Shown: positions 34,468 through 43,334 of the stretch, piece after piece
Layout of the letters: every line of letters starts with the position of its first letter
How positions within the stretch are numbered: the stretch's first letter is position 1
Origin: Paeniglutamicibacter antarcticus_C
GTDB taxonomy: Bacteria; Actinomycetota; Actinomycetes; Actinomycetales; Micrococcaceae
Direction of reading: 5' to 3'
DNA length: 64,000 bases
Assembly: GCF_039544305.1 (NCBI RefSeq)
Contig: NZ_BAABLK010000037.1
Span: 1-64,000, forward strand
The notes under the pieces: model-generated
What the model was told of the DNA's origin: nothing
The model's input: the letters and a program-made list of their open reading frames with translations, nothing else
Databases searched by the model: none
Position numbers and translations under genes: made by a program

Positions 34468-35688
34468 ATGGCAAGTAACAAAGCAGTCGCTTACAAGGGT
34501 GCGGGCGTGGTTGAAATCATCGACACCCCGTTCCCCACCTTTGAACTGCAGGACGGGCCAGGGGTCAATCCCGAAAACGTTGGTCGCAAGGTCCCGCACG
34601 GCGTCATCCTGCGCACCGTTGCCACGAACATTTGCGGCTCGGACCAGCACATGGTCCGGGGCAGGACAACGGCTCCCACCGGACTGGTCCTTGGCCACGA
34701 AATCACCGGCGAAGTCATTGAAACCGGCCGGGACGTGGAATTCATCAAGGTCGGTGACATCGTCTCGGTTCCCTTCAACATCTCCTGCGGCAGATGCCGC
34801 AATTGCAAGGAAGGCAAGACCGGGATCTGCCTGAATGTGAACCCGGATCGGCCCGGAAGCGCCTATGGGTATGTCGACATGGGCGGTTGGGTCGGCGGGC
34901 AAGCCGAGTTTGTCCTGGTTCCCTATGCGGACTGGAACCTTCTGAGGTTCCCCGACCGCGACCAGGCGCTGGAGAAGATCATGGATCTAACCATGCTCTC
35001 GGACATCCTTCCCACAGGTTTCCACGGGGCAGTCACTGCCGGTGTGGGGGTTGGTTCCACGGTCTACGTGGCCGGAGCCGGACCGGTTGGCCTCGCCGCC
35101 GCCGCCAGCGCCCTCCTGCTGGGCGCCGCCGTGGTGATCGTGGGGGACCTCAACGAGGAACGCTTGGCCCAGGCCCGTTCCTTCGGGTGCGAAACAATCA
35201 ATGTCGCCAACGGGGATCCGGCGGACCAGATAGAACAGATCCTAGGGGTCCGGGAAGTCGATGCCGCAATCGATGCCGTGGGCTTCGAAGCCCGCGGCCA
35301 TGGCGACGGGGCCACGGCCAAGGAAGCGCCGGCGACGGTACTCAATTCATTGATGGATATCACTGCGGCCGGAGGATCCCTGGGGATTCCGGGACTTTAC
35401 GTCACGGGGGACCCGGGCGCAGTGGACGAAGGTGCCAAAAAGGGCAGCCTGTCCCTGAGCCTGGGAACCGGGTGGGCGAAATCCCTCTCGTTCACGACAG
35501 GTCAGTGCCCCGTCATGAAGTACAACCGCCAGTTGATGATGGCCATCCTGCACGACAAGATCGCGATAGCCAAGGCGGTCAACGCCAAGGCCATCTCATT
35601 GGCGGATGCACCCAGGGGATACGCGGAATTCGATGCGGGCGCAGCCACCAAATACGTGCTCAACCCCAACGGGTACCTCGATAACTAG
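34468..35688 (+). CDS. fdhA: Glutathione-independent formaldehyde dehydrogenase
   Basis: The 406-residue Zn dehydrogenase matches FdhA: NICGSDQHMVRGRT with the catalytic Cys, GHEITGEVIETG, the structural Zn Cys cluster CGRCRNCKEGKTGIC, and a PTGFHGAVTAGVGVGSTVYVAGAGPVGLAAA NAD-binding core with the insertion typical of this subgroup. It oxidises formaldehyde to formate with NAD. The formaldehyde would come from GbcAB and from dimethylglycine oxidase when THF is short. GGGAG precedes the ATG. A hairpin terminator follows at 35779. Confidence 0.9.
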   Translation: MASNKAVAYKGAGVVEIIDTPFPTFELQDGPGVNPENVGRKVPHGVILRTVATNICGSDQHMVRGRTTAPTGLVLGHEITGEVIETGRDVEFIKVGDIVSVPFNISCGRCRNCKEGKTGICLNVNPDRPGSAYGYVDMGGWVGGQAEFVLVPYADWNLLRFPDRDQALEKIMDLTMLSDILPTGFHGAVTAGVGVGSTVYVAGAGPVGLAAAASALLLGAAVVIVGDLNEERLAQARSFGCETINVANGDPADQIEQILGVREVDAAIDAVGFEARGHGDGATAKEAPATVLNSLMDITAAGGSLGIPGLYVTGDPGAVDEGAKKGSLSLSLGTGWAKSLSFTTGQCPVMKYNRQLMMAILHDKIAIAKAVNAKAISLADAPRGYAEFDAGAATKYVLNPNGYLDN

Positions 35689-35778
35689 CCCATAGCAGTG
35701 AGGGTCGCGACCCGGAGATCCTCTGGGTGGGTTCCAAAGGCACCACGGGGGTCGTGACAGGCCGCCGAAGAGGCCTTG

Positions 35779-35822
35779 CGCAAGAATGCCGGGCCGGTAT
35801 TTTCCTGCCGGGCATTCTTGCG
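35779..35822 (+). terminator. fdhA terminator hairpin
   Basis: Exact 12-bp arms CGCAAGAATGCC (35779-35790) and GGCATTCTTGCG (35811-35822) with a 20-base loop are followed by TATTGCTTTGTT. It starts 91 bases after the fdhA stop. Confidence 0.6.
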
Positions 35823-36100
35823 TATTGCTTTGTTATCGCGACGGCTGGCCCCGCCCTCGCTCTAGTATCCCGCGTGGCCGGAACGGCTGCACCGGCAGAT
35901 GAGGTACGTTTCCCTCGGCGATGGTGGCGCCAAGGGACTTGGGTGGGCACCGATCTCGTGGACCGGGTTTACCGCGCCTCGGGAACCGCATCATGGCCCG
36001 TGGGCAAGGTCCGATCCTTAGGTTCGGCAGCGGGAGGGCAGCCAGGCATCGGGTGGAAGGCCGACGCATGAAAATGATGGGTTCCAGAGTGAGCCGCAGT

Positions 36101-36147
36101 CCAAAGGACGCCAGGAGCCTGAAACCAAGCTACCTGGCGTCCTTTGG
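36101..36147 (-). terminator. gbcB terminator hairpin
   Basis: Exact 15-bp arms (36101-36115 CCAAAGGACGCCAGG; 36133-36147) with a 17-base loop lie about 60 bases past the gbcB stop on the minus strand. No T-run follows on that strand, but the stem is long enough to act as a transcript end or stabiliser. Confidence 0.55.
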
Positions 36148-36209
36148 TCTATCGGGCATTCCCAAGGCTCCGATGTGGATCCACGGGTGCGATGCAGGGT
36201 GGGACGCGG

Positions 36210-37616
36210 CTAAGCGTCGATCACCAGGTCGGTCTGGGCCGTCGAGCAGCACGGCAGGAATTTGCCGGCCTCGATTTCCCGGGCACGGATACCTCCCTGG
36301 TGGTTCATGTCAACGTCCCCGGCAAGCTTGACCACCTTGCAGGAGCCGCACATCCCCTCTTGGCAGTTCGCCCCGATCCTCACGCCGGCTTGCTTGGCAA
36401 TGCCGAGGATCTTGTCTTCGGGGTTGATGCGGACATTGAGGCCGGTGCGCATGAAGGACATGGTCAGGGTGCCCGAACCCACGGTCTTGAACAAGGACAC
36501 ATCCCTGGCGCCCTCGGCCGGTGCCTCTTCAAGGTCGGCGAAGGCAGCGCCGGGTTCGGCGAAATCGGGGTCGGATGGCTCGAGCGGCAGTCCCGTGGCT
36601 TCGACTGGTCCTTCCTCGTCGTAGACGGGCACATACATGCCCAACGCCGCTGGCTGGCCATCGTAGTATTCCTCTGCCGAATCGGCGATCTCCTCCGCGA
36701 TTTCCTCGGCAAGTGCCACTTCCGTCCGGTATTCCATTTTTGTCTCGCGGTCCCCGGAAAAGAACTCCATGTGGATCGAGGTGTCATCGACGCCCACCGC
36801 CTCCAAGAACTCGGACGCGGCATTCAGGTACGCCTCGGGACCGCACGCAAAGACCATGCGTCCGTTGGCGTCCGGAGCCACCTCATCGAGCATGGAAGCG
36901 GTCATGCGTCCGCTGAGCCCTTCCCACCCCTCGGGCACGCCCCGGTCACCCAAGGAATAGACGACCTTGAGCCGGGAATCGACCGAGGCGATGTACGTCA
37001 ACTCCAGGTGGAAGGCGAAGTTCCCCGGCGCGGCACCGTGGTAGAGCACGACGATGTCCGCCTGCCCGGGAAGTGAGTGGATGGTCCGGATCATCGACAT
37101 GATGGGGGTGATCCCGCTACCTGCGGCCAGCAGTAGGTAGCGGGCTCGCCGGTCCGCGTCGGGCAGGTGGAACGCCCCGACCGGTCCGAGCATGTCCAAC
37201 ACGGTGCCGGGCACCACATTCTCATGGACCCAAGGCGAGACCAGGCCCCGGGGATCGCGCTTGACGGTGATGTTGAAGGTCCATGGTTCCGTCGGTGAGC
37301 TGGACAACGAGTAGCTGCGATCCAGCGAATCCCGGTCCTCGCCGTTGACCGGGAACGCGATGTTGAGGTACTGACCGGGACGGAAAGCCAACGGCGCTCC
37401 GTCGAGGCGGCGGAAGATGAAGGTTTTCATGCCGCCGACCTCAGGGACCGTCTCGACGCATTCGGCCTGGAATTCCTGGGGATGCCAGGGACCGAGCGCC
37501 CGAGCGGCTCCGGCAGGACCATCGGTGCTACCCAGCACCCTGTTCCACGGCATTTCCAGACCGCTAATGCGTTGCGGCTCCGCATGGTTGGTGTCGATGG
37601 TCCCGCTCTCAATCAT
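36210..37616 (-). CDS. gbcB: Glycine betaine demethylase reductase subunit
   Basis: The 468-residue reductase has a ferredoxin-reductase FAD domain (RSYSLSSSPTE near residues 100-110), an NAD-binding domain (LLLAAGSGITPIMSMIRT, FACGPEAY) and a C-terminal plant-type [2Fe-2S] ferredoxin domain with Cys at about 418, 423, 426 and 456. It passes electrons from NADH to the GbcA oxygenase. An acidic linker (about 300-375) separates reductase and ferredoxin and is longer than usual. The ATG at 37616 overlaps the gbcA stop (ATGA). Confidence 0.87.
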   Translation of the reverse strand: MIESGTIDTNHAEPQRISGLEMPWNRVLGSTDGPAGAARALGPWHPQEFQAECVETVPEVGGMKTFIFRRLDGAPLAFRPGQYLNIAFPVNGEDRDSLDRSYSLSSSPTEPWTFNITVKRDPRGLVSPWVHENVVPGTVLDMLGPVGAFHLPDADRRARYLLLAAGSGITPIMSMIRTIHSLPGQADIVVLYHGAAPGNFAFHLELTYIASVDSRLKVVYSLGDRGVPEGWEGLSGRMTASMLDEVAPDANGRMVFACGPEAYLNAASEFLEAVGVDDTSIHMEFFSGDRETKMEYRTEVALAEEIAEEIADSAEEYYDGQPAALGMYVPVYDEEGPVEATGLPLEPSDPDFAEPGAAFADLEEAPAEGARDVSLFKTVGSGTLTMSFMRTGLNVRINPEDKILGIAKQAGVRIGANCQEGMCGSCKVVKLAGDVDMNHQGGIRAREIEAGKFLPCCSTAQTDLVIDA

Positions 37617-38917
37617 GCCAGGTGCTCCAAAACGCGCTGGGTGTACCAGTTGATGAATGCCTCGACCTGGTATTCGCTCTTCATGTAGGGGCCGGGTTCG
37701 TATACCGGACTGCTGGCGCCCTTCTGGCACAGTTCCACAAATGCCTTGTCCTGCAGGTTCGTTTGCTTCCAGGTATGGGTGAGTTTGCCGAGATCGTAGT
37801 CAATGCCCTCGACCGCATCATCGGCGACCAACCAAGTGGTCCTTACCAGGGTCTGGTGCTCGCTGACCGGGAAGACCGCGAAGGTGACCACGTGGTCGGC
37901 GAGGAAGTGGAACCAGCTGTTGGGTTGCAGGTGCATCGAACACCGGCCCAGGCGGAAGTCACGCAGGTCCCCGAGGAGCTTCTTGGACAGGCGGTGGCCA
38001 TCGGGCGAGAAAGATTCCCCGTCCCCGTCCAGCGCCTCGCGGGAGATCCGGATTCCTGCGACTCGGGTATCGAGCTCTTCGACCACTTGGTGGGGAATGC
38101 CGTAGCGTTCGCAGCGCTTTTCAAGCGACGCTTGGGCTTCGGTGTTCCGATCCCAGACTTCTTCGAGGTGTGGCGGGATGAAGCCTTCGGTCAATCCCCA
38201 AGTGGGGAAGAGCGAGCAAGCCAGTTCCGGGTGTCCGTCGCAGTGGTAGCATTCACGGTTGTTCTCCATGACAAGCTTCCAGTTGCCCTCTTCAATGATG
38301 TTCTGCTGGTACGCCACCTTCGTCTTGGGCAGATCATGGGGCAGAAGGTAGGGCTCGAAGATCTTGGCGGTTTCGTCGAAATCAGTTGGTGCATCAGCTG
38401 CAATGCAGACGAAAATCAGGCCGGCGTACTCGCGGCCGTGGGCTCGTTTGAGTCCGAAGCAGCTCTTGTCGAACTTGGTCTCCCCGGGCGCCGATGCATG
38501 GATGAGGTCACCGTTGGGCGCGTAGGTCCAGGAGTGGTAGCCGCACACCAAGTTGCCCGTGGTGCCGGTGGACTCGGGCAGTACCCGTGCGCCGCGATGC
38601 CGGCACACGTTGTGCATGACGTTCACTCCGCCATCGTCGTTTCGCAGGACAATCAAAGAGTAAGGGCCGTAGTCGACGGTGACATAGTCCCCGGGCTCCG
38701 GAAGCTCGGCCACGCTTGCGGCAAAGATCCAATGCCTGCCAAAAATGGCTTCCATGTCGATCTTGAAGACACTTGGATCGGTGTAAAAGGGGGCGTCAAG
38801 GGAGAAGCCTTCTCGCCGATTCTCGAAAAGCTCGGTGATTTCGGCCAGTTGCTCAGCAGGCAATGACGTAGCGAGCTTGCCGCGGGAACTGATCGGCACG
38901 TTCACTGGTGCAGTCAT
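37613..38917 (-). CDS. gbcA: Glycine betaine demethylase Rieske oxygenase
   Basis: The 434-residue protein is a Rieske non-haem iron oxygenase with C105-x-H107 and C125-x2-H128 for the [2Fe-2S] centre and NNRECYHCDGHPEL holding the mononuclear Fe ligands. Next to a gbcB-type reductase and within a betaine cluster it should demethylate glycine betaine to dimethylglycine and formaldehyde. I prefer ATG 38917 (AAGGAG eight bases upstream) to the GTG three codons earlier, which would sit one base from the SD. A stachydrine demethylase is the main alternative. Confidence 0.87.
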   Translation of the reverse strand: MTAPVNVPISSRGKLATSLPAEQLAEITELFENRREGFSLDAPFYTDPSVFKIDMEAIFGRHWIFAASVAELPEPGDYVTVDYGPYSLIVLRNDDGGVNVMHNVCRHRGARVLPESTGTTGNLVCGYHSWTYAPNGDLIHASAPGETKFDKSCFGLKRAHGREYAGLIFVCIAADAPTDFDETAKIFEPYLLPHDLPKTKVAYQQNIIEEGNWKLVMENNRECYHCDGHPELACSLFPTWGLTEGFIPPHLEEVWDRNTEAQASLEKRCERYGIPHQVVEELDTRVAGIRISREALDGDGESFSPDGHRLSKKLLGDLRDFRLGRCSMHLQPNSWFHFLADHVVTFAVFPVSEHQTLVRTTWLVADDAVEGIDYDLGKLTHTWKQTNLQDKAFVELCQKGASSPVYEPGPYMKSEYQVEAFINWYTQRVLEHLA

Positions 38918-39063
38918 GGGGGACACTCCTTGAAATACTGGGTAGGGATGCTGGAAGCGAGACTACGGCGTGGTCGATGCAGCCGATGGTGGTGAGAGCG
39001 TTGTAGTCATGAGAATAGGCACTTTCCTTCTGCAATAAAAACGCAAGATTTTGCCGATAATAG

Positions 39064-39078
39064 TGCATAATTGATGCA
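39064..39078 (+). promoter_or_regulatory. LysR-type operator overlapping the regulator start
   Basis: TGCAT, AATTG, ATGCA forms an exact inverted repeat in the 160-base region between divergent gbcA and the LysR gene, ending on the A of the regulator's ATG. Position and symmetry fit autoregulation by the LysR protein and activation of gbcA. Confidence 0.45.
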
Positions 39079-40010
39079 TGATTGATCCACGGCTCAAGAC
39101 GCTCAGGGTATTGGCCCGGTGCGGCACCGTCGGGGCTACGGCGGAGCTCACGGGATACTCTCCGTCAGCCGTTTCGGCGCAGTTGCGGGAGCTCCAGCGT
39201 GTGTTGGGCATGCAGCTGCTCACGAAGGATGGCCGAGGCGTGAGGTTGACCGCCACTGGCAGGTTTCTCGTGGCGGGATCTGACGCCGTGATTGCTGAAT
39301 GGGAGCGTCTGCGAGCGGCTGCGCTGGAAGCCGGCGGCCAAACGCAGTCCCGTTTTGGTCTCGGTGGTTTTTCCAGTGCCGCGGCCCAACTGCTCGCGCC
39401 GCTGGCATTCACCCTTCGGTCTGCGCACCCGTCCATGGAGGTCCAGGTGCTTGAGGCCAATCCTGCCCGTTGCCTGGACTTGCTGGTCGCCGAGCGCATT
39501 GACCTGGCTGTCATCGTGGCCATGCAATCCCACGCCCAGCGCGATGAGGACCAGCGCTTTGAGCAAACTACACTGCTGACCGATCCCCTCGATGTGATTC
39601 TCCCGGCTGACCATTCCCTCGCCTCACGGTCCACGGTCACGCTTGAGGAGCTGGCGACGGAGCCTTGGATCACCGAGGCACCGGGGTCGGCCTACCATTC
39701 CCTGTTCGCGGCGGCGTTCACTGCCGTGGGGGTGACCCCAAGGATTGCGCATGAGGCGGTTGAGTGGGAAACCCAAATCGCTTTCGTCGGTGCGGGAATG
39801 GGTGTGGGGTTTCTGCCTCGGTTGGCGCCATTGCGAAACGCGGAGAACGTGATTCGTCTGCCGATCTCGGGCAGGGGTAAGCCCACGCGCAGAATTGTCG
39901 CTGTGGTGCGCAAGGGCAGCCTGGAGTCCCCGTTGATCAAGGATTCCTTGGATATCCTGCAGACCAAAGCAGAGCGAATCCTCAACGAGCGGCTCCAAAA
40001 CGACCTGTAG
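39078..40010 (+). CDS. LysR family transcriptional regulator
   Basis: The 310-residue protein has a LysR winged helix (residues 1-60: LKTLRVLARCGTVGATAELTGYSPSAVSAQLRELQRVLG) and a periplasmic-binding-like effector domain (about 88-295). It is divergent from gbcAB, so it is likely the activator that responds to glycine betaine or dimethylglycine. Effector identity is inferred from position only. Confidence 0.87.
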   Translation: MIDPRLKTLRVLARCGTVGATAELTGYSPSAVSAQLRELQRVLGMQLLTKDGRGVRLTATGRFLVAGSDAVIAEWERLRAAALEAGGQTQSRFGLGGFSSAAAQLLAPLAFTLRSAHPSMEVQVLEANPARCLDLLVAERIDLAVIVAMQSHAQRDEDQRFEQTTLLTDPLDVILPADHSLASRSTVTLEELATEPWITEAPGSAYHSLFAAAFTAVGVTPRIAHEAVEWETQIAFVGAGMGVGFLPRLAPLRNAENVIRLPISGRGKPTRRIVAVVRKGSLESPLIKDSLDILQTKAERILNERLQNDL

Positions 40011-40736
40011 TCCGTGCGGCCGAATCCGTTCTCGTGACAGCCAGCGCGATTTGATTGGTGACTCCGTAAGCGTCGGGCACCGAGTCCTCGAGCCGTTGCT
40101 GGGGACTTAAAGGCACGGCGTGGAGACCGGTCCCAGCCACTAGGCGCATCCACGTTCTCTTCGTTGCCATGGGCCATGGGAGGGCCGGTGGGGCGCGCCC
40201 TGCCCGCGGGCCGCGCACCTGAAGGTGTCCGGGCAGCGGGCCTGCGTGAATTCTTTTTGCGATGCCCCTTGGGTGATGTCCTGGTGTGCTGGCGAGGTAA
40301 ATCGGGTCTTGACTTTCGGCTGTGAGGTACGCCACCATTGTTGCTCGAGACGCTTTGTGTTGACCCATGCGAAACACCTTCCTGTCATTCCGTCAAAAAC
40401 TACAGATCACGTGACGGTTGGAAGAGTGGGCCGCAGGGTCTGTTCAGAACAAGATGCATGAGATTTATGTAGCCGGGTCGAATGCCGGCTGCAAGAACCA
40501 CTGATTAAACCTGCGCACGACGGATCTGGACCGATCGCTGCGATCGGTGATCCACAAACCCCTGCTTCGTCGCCACCTCGAACATGTGCTTCGAAAGTCG
40601 AAGCCGGCAAACCTCCCGATAAGCGCCGTCCACCCTCGTAAGACGAGTATCGACAGTGGGCATAAACCTCTCAGGGCCACAGCACCATCAGGTTCCGACG
40701 ATGCGTAGCGCCTACCACCAGGCAAAGGAATATCCC
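40011..40736. other. Intergenic region before the second BCCT gene
   Basis: About 725 bases without a gene I can support. A minus-strand frame ending near 39982 has a short protein-like patch but no recognisable family. A nested palindrome at 40522-40553 is listed separately; the rest is unexplained. Confidence 0.45.
40522..40553 (+). promoter_or_regulatory. Nested palindrome upstream of the second BCCT gene
   Basis: Inner arms ACCGATCG (40530-40537) and CGATCGGT (40541-40548) around CTG are flanked by GGATC (40522-40526) and GATCC (40549-40553). It lies about 185 bases before the transporter start and could be an operator or a cruciform/RNA hairpin. Confidence 0.4.
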
Positions 40737-42605
40737 ATGGCATTGAATACCCATGAAGAAACCACCGAGGAACCGGACCGCCGGCAAGGCGAGCCGGCGG
40801 TGGAGTTACCTCCACCGAACGATACGGCGATCCTTCAAGAGCTGAAGGACAGTGAGACCGAACGCCACGCGATCCGTACCTTGACGAGTCTTCCTGCGGG
40901 CCTCGACAAGATCACCTTCGGTGTAGCCGGCGCGTTCGCCCTGGCCTTCGTCGTCTGGGGCCTGGCCAACACTGCGTCGTTGTCGGCCGCCTCCAGCGCG
41001 GCGTTGTCGTGGGTCACCGAAAACACGGGTTGGTTCTTCGTCTCGTTGGCATCATTCTTCGTCATCTTTGTGCTCTGGCTGGCACTGGGCCGGTTCGGGA
41101 ACATCCCGCTGGGCCGTGACGGTGAGAAACCGGAATTCCGAACCGTCTCGTGGATCTCCATGATGTTCAGCGCCGGAATGGGAATCGGGCTGGTCTTCTA
41201 CGGAGTGGCTGAACCACTCTTCCACTATGTTTCCCCGCCTCCGGGCACCGTGGATGGCAGGACCCCGGAGGCGATCGAGGTGGCCATGGCCACCTCGATC
41301 TTCCACTGGAGCATCCACCCCTGGGCCATGTTCGCGGTGGTTGGCATCGCAATGGCCTATTCAACCTTCCGACTGGGGCGTCGCCAGCTGATTTCCTCTG
41401 CGTTCACTTCCTTGTTCGGGCCGCGTGTTGACGGGCCCATCGGCAAGATCGTGAACATCTTGGCCATCTTCGCCACGCTCTTCGGCACGGCCGCCTCGCT
41501 GGGACTCGGGGCCATGCAGATCGCCAGCGGCATCGAATTCAACGGCTGGGTCGGCACGGTCGCTTCGCCGGTACTGGTCGTGGTCATTGCCGTACTCACC
41601 CTTTGTTTCGTGCTCTCCGCCGTCTCGGGCATCTCTCGTGGCATCCAATGGCTCTCCAACATCAATATGGTCCTGGCGCTACTGCTGGCGGTACTGGTAT
41701 TCGTCCTTGGACCCACGCTACTGATCCTCAACTTGGTGCCCTCGGCCATTGGGGAATTCGTCCGCGACCTGCCGTCCATGGCCTCGCGCACCGAGTCGGC
41801 CGGCGATGAAGCCGTGCGGGAGTGGATGTCCGGCTGGACTATTTTCTACTGGGCCTGGTGGGTATCCTGGGCCCCGTTCGTAGGCATGTTCATCGCCCGG
41901 ATCAGTCGCGGCCGAACCATTCGCCAATTCGTCACCGGGGTGCTTCTGGTTCCCAGCGTTGTTTCCGTTATCTGGTTCGCGATCTTCGGTGGAGCTGCCT
42001 TCGGGGTGGAACTCGAGGCCCAGGCCTCCAACGGGGCCACCGATTCCATGGTGGACATGATTGATGGTGAACCGTCCGTAAATTTCGAGGGCGCGATGTT
42101 CGACTTGATCCAGCACTTGGGCGCATCCCCTGGTATCGCCCTGGCCATCGCCGTGCTGGCGATGGTGCTGGTGGGCATCTTCTTCGTGACTGGCGCTGAT
42201 TCCGCCTCGATCGTCATGGGCTCACTGAGCACGAACGGAGCCATGCATCCGCCCAAGCGTGTGATCGTGTTTTGGGGTGTGCTCACCGGTGCGGTGGCGG
42301 CGATCATGTTGCTCGCCGGCGGAGATGATCCCGGGCAGGCCCTGACGGGCCTGAAGAACATCACCATCGTCTCGGCGCTTCCGTTCGCGGTTGTCATGTT
42401 CATCTTGTCCATCGCACTGGTCAAGGACCTTCGCCGAGACCCGTTGGCGTTGCGCAAGAGGCTGGCGGACTCGGTGGTGGAGCGGGCCATACGCACCGCC
42501 GTGGATGAGCACAACGGGGTGCCGTTCAAATTAGTGACCAAGCATGACTGCACGGACTCCTGTAATGCCGAGGACCGCTGTCCAGCCCGGGAAACCGGGG
42601 GCTGA
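40737..42605 (+). CDS. BCCT family transporter (betaine/choline type)
   Basis: The 622-residue protein has about 12 membrane segments, the motif FSAGMGIGLVFYGVAEPLFHY and WTIFYWAWWVSWAPFVGMFIARISRGRTI. The GMGIG form, like Na+-coupled BetP, contrasts with the GIGID form of BetT, so this carrier probably takes glycine betaine or a related compound by Na+ symport. The start is ATG 40737 with AAAGGAA upstream; the frame is open to 40656. The C-terminus is Cys/His-containing (HDCTDSCNAEDRC), which is unusual. A 19-bp hairpin follows. Confidence 0.87.
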   Translation: MALNTHEETTEEPDRRQGEPAVELPPPNDTAILQELKDSETERHAIRTLTSLPAGLDKITFGVAGAFALAFVVWGLANTASLSAASSAALSWVTENTGWFFVSLASFFVIFVLWLALGRFGNIPLGRDGEKPEFRTVSWISMMFSAGMGIGLVFYGVAEPLFHYVSPPPGTVDGRTPEAIEVAMATSIFHWSIHPWAMFAVVGIAMAYSTFRLGRRQLISSAFTSLFGPRVDGPIGKIVNILAIFATLFGTAASLGLGAMQIASGIEFNGWVGTVASPVLVVVIAVLTLCFVLSAVSGISRGIQWLSNINMVLALLLAVLVFVLGPTLLILNLVPSAIGEFVRDLPSMASRTESAGDEAVREWMSGWTIFYWAWWVSWAPFVGMFIARISRGRTIRQFVTGVLLVPSVVSVIWFAIFGGAAFGVELEAQASNGATDSMVDMIDGEPSVNFEGAMFDLIQHLGASPGIALAIAVLAMVLVGIFFVTGADSASIVMGSLSTNGAMHPPKRVIVFWGVLTGAVAAIMLLAGGDDPGQALTGLKNITIVSALPFAVVMFILSIALVKDLRRDPLALRKRLADSVVERAIRTAVDEHNGVPFKLVTKHDCTDSCNAEDRCPARETGG

Positions 42606-42618
42606 ATCAGGCATTGGC

Positions 42619-42659
42619 CCGCGATTCGCTGCGCAGGCTACCTGCGCAGCGAATCGCGG
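42619..42659 (+). terminator. 19-bp hairpin after the second BCCT gene
   Basis: Arms 42619-42637 and 42641-42659 (inner part GCTGCGCAGG / CCTGCGCAGC) pair perfectly around a 3-base loop CTA, 14 bases after the stop codon. There is no T-run; its length makes termination or mRNA protection likely. Confidence 0.6.
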
Positions 42660-43293
42660 AAAGTTGAGGGGTGTCCCGTCAAGACCCAGAAGTATTCGGT
42701 CTTCGTGAGTGGCAGCGCAGAACCTGGAATGGGGACGCGCGGTGCATTATCGACGCCGGCTGCGAACCCGCGGGGGTGCATGCAGTGGCTGGATCGTTCT
42801 CCCGAAGCCATCAATGAGGCCCACTGCCCCGAGGACTGAGGCCGTGTTAGTCCGCAGCAAGGACACCAGTGTCCACCGAATTCTTAACTATGTGTTGGAG
42901 AAGGAGTTGTTACCGATGTGCAGAAACGCAACATTTCCAGGAAGCACAACCGAGAGGTGCAGTGTGTTCGTGAGAAACTCGATTCCATTGCGCGAGAAAG
43001 GGTCCCGGGGAACCGACCTTCGGAGTCCCCAAGTTTTTGTGGCCAACTGCGCTGGGAGGCTTGATGGCCGCAGGGGGCGGGTTCCTTGTCATGAACTCCA
43101 GCGCCCTGGCGTCAGCCGGAGACGCATGTTGACGGCGGATCTTGGATCGGGCCAGCACGTGCGATGGGTGCTTCTGTCCAGCCCTGAAACCAGTCCCGGG
43201 ACACATCAATCTGCGAGCCCGGCAGTAGAACGGGAACGCGTTGAAGCGCCAGACCGACGTCTGACCTGTGTGAAATATGAGAAATATATGACA

Positions 43294-43314
43294 AAACTCA
43301 CATTTTGTGAGTTT
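43294..43314 (+). promoter_or_regulatory. Palindromic operator upstream of betT
   Basis: AAACTCACA and TGTGAGTTT around TTT give an exact 21-base inverted repeat ending 20 bases before the betT ATG, in an AT-rich stretch that probably holds the promoter. A repressor bound here would block betT-betB-codA. No TetR/BetI gene is nearby. Confidence 0.5.
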
Positions 43315-43334
43315 GCTCTGTTAGCGTTCCCGAC

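Larger units (their letters stand above)
35689..36209. other. Intergenic region between convergent fdhA and gbcB
   Basis: About 520 bases with no credible gene. It contains two strong hairpins, one behind each of the converging genes (35779-35822 for fdhA and 36101-36147 for gbcB), and nothing else I can interpret. Confidence 0.5.
42606..43334. other. Intergenic region between the second and third BCCT genes
   Basis: About 730 bases. The first 55 hold a strong hairpin; the last 45 hold a palindromic operator candidate. A plus-strand frame from 42709 stays open for 209 codons but is rich in rare residue runs and matches no family I know, so I do not call it a gene. Confidence 0.45.

Noticed and set aside
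39982..40388. Minus-strand frames downstream of the LysR gene
   Set aside because: A short protein-like patch exists but no start signal or family; treated as non-coding.
43294..43314. CRP/GlxR site before betT
   Set aside because: The arms are in the opposite order (CTCACA then TGTGAG with a 3-base spacer), which does not fit TGTGA-n6-TCACA.
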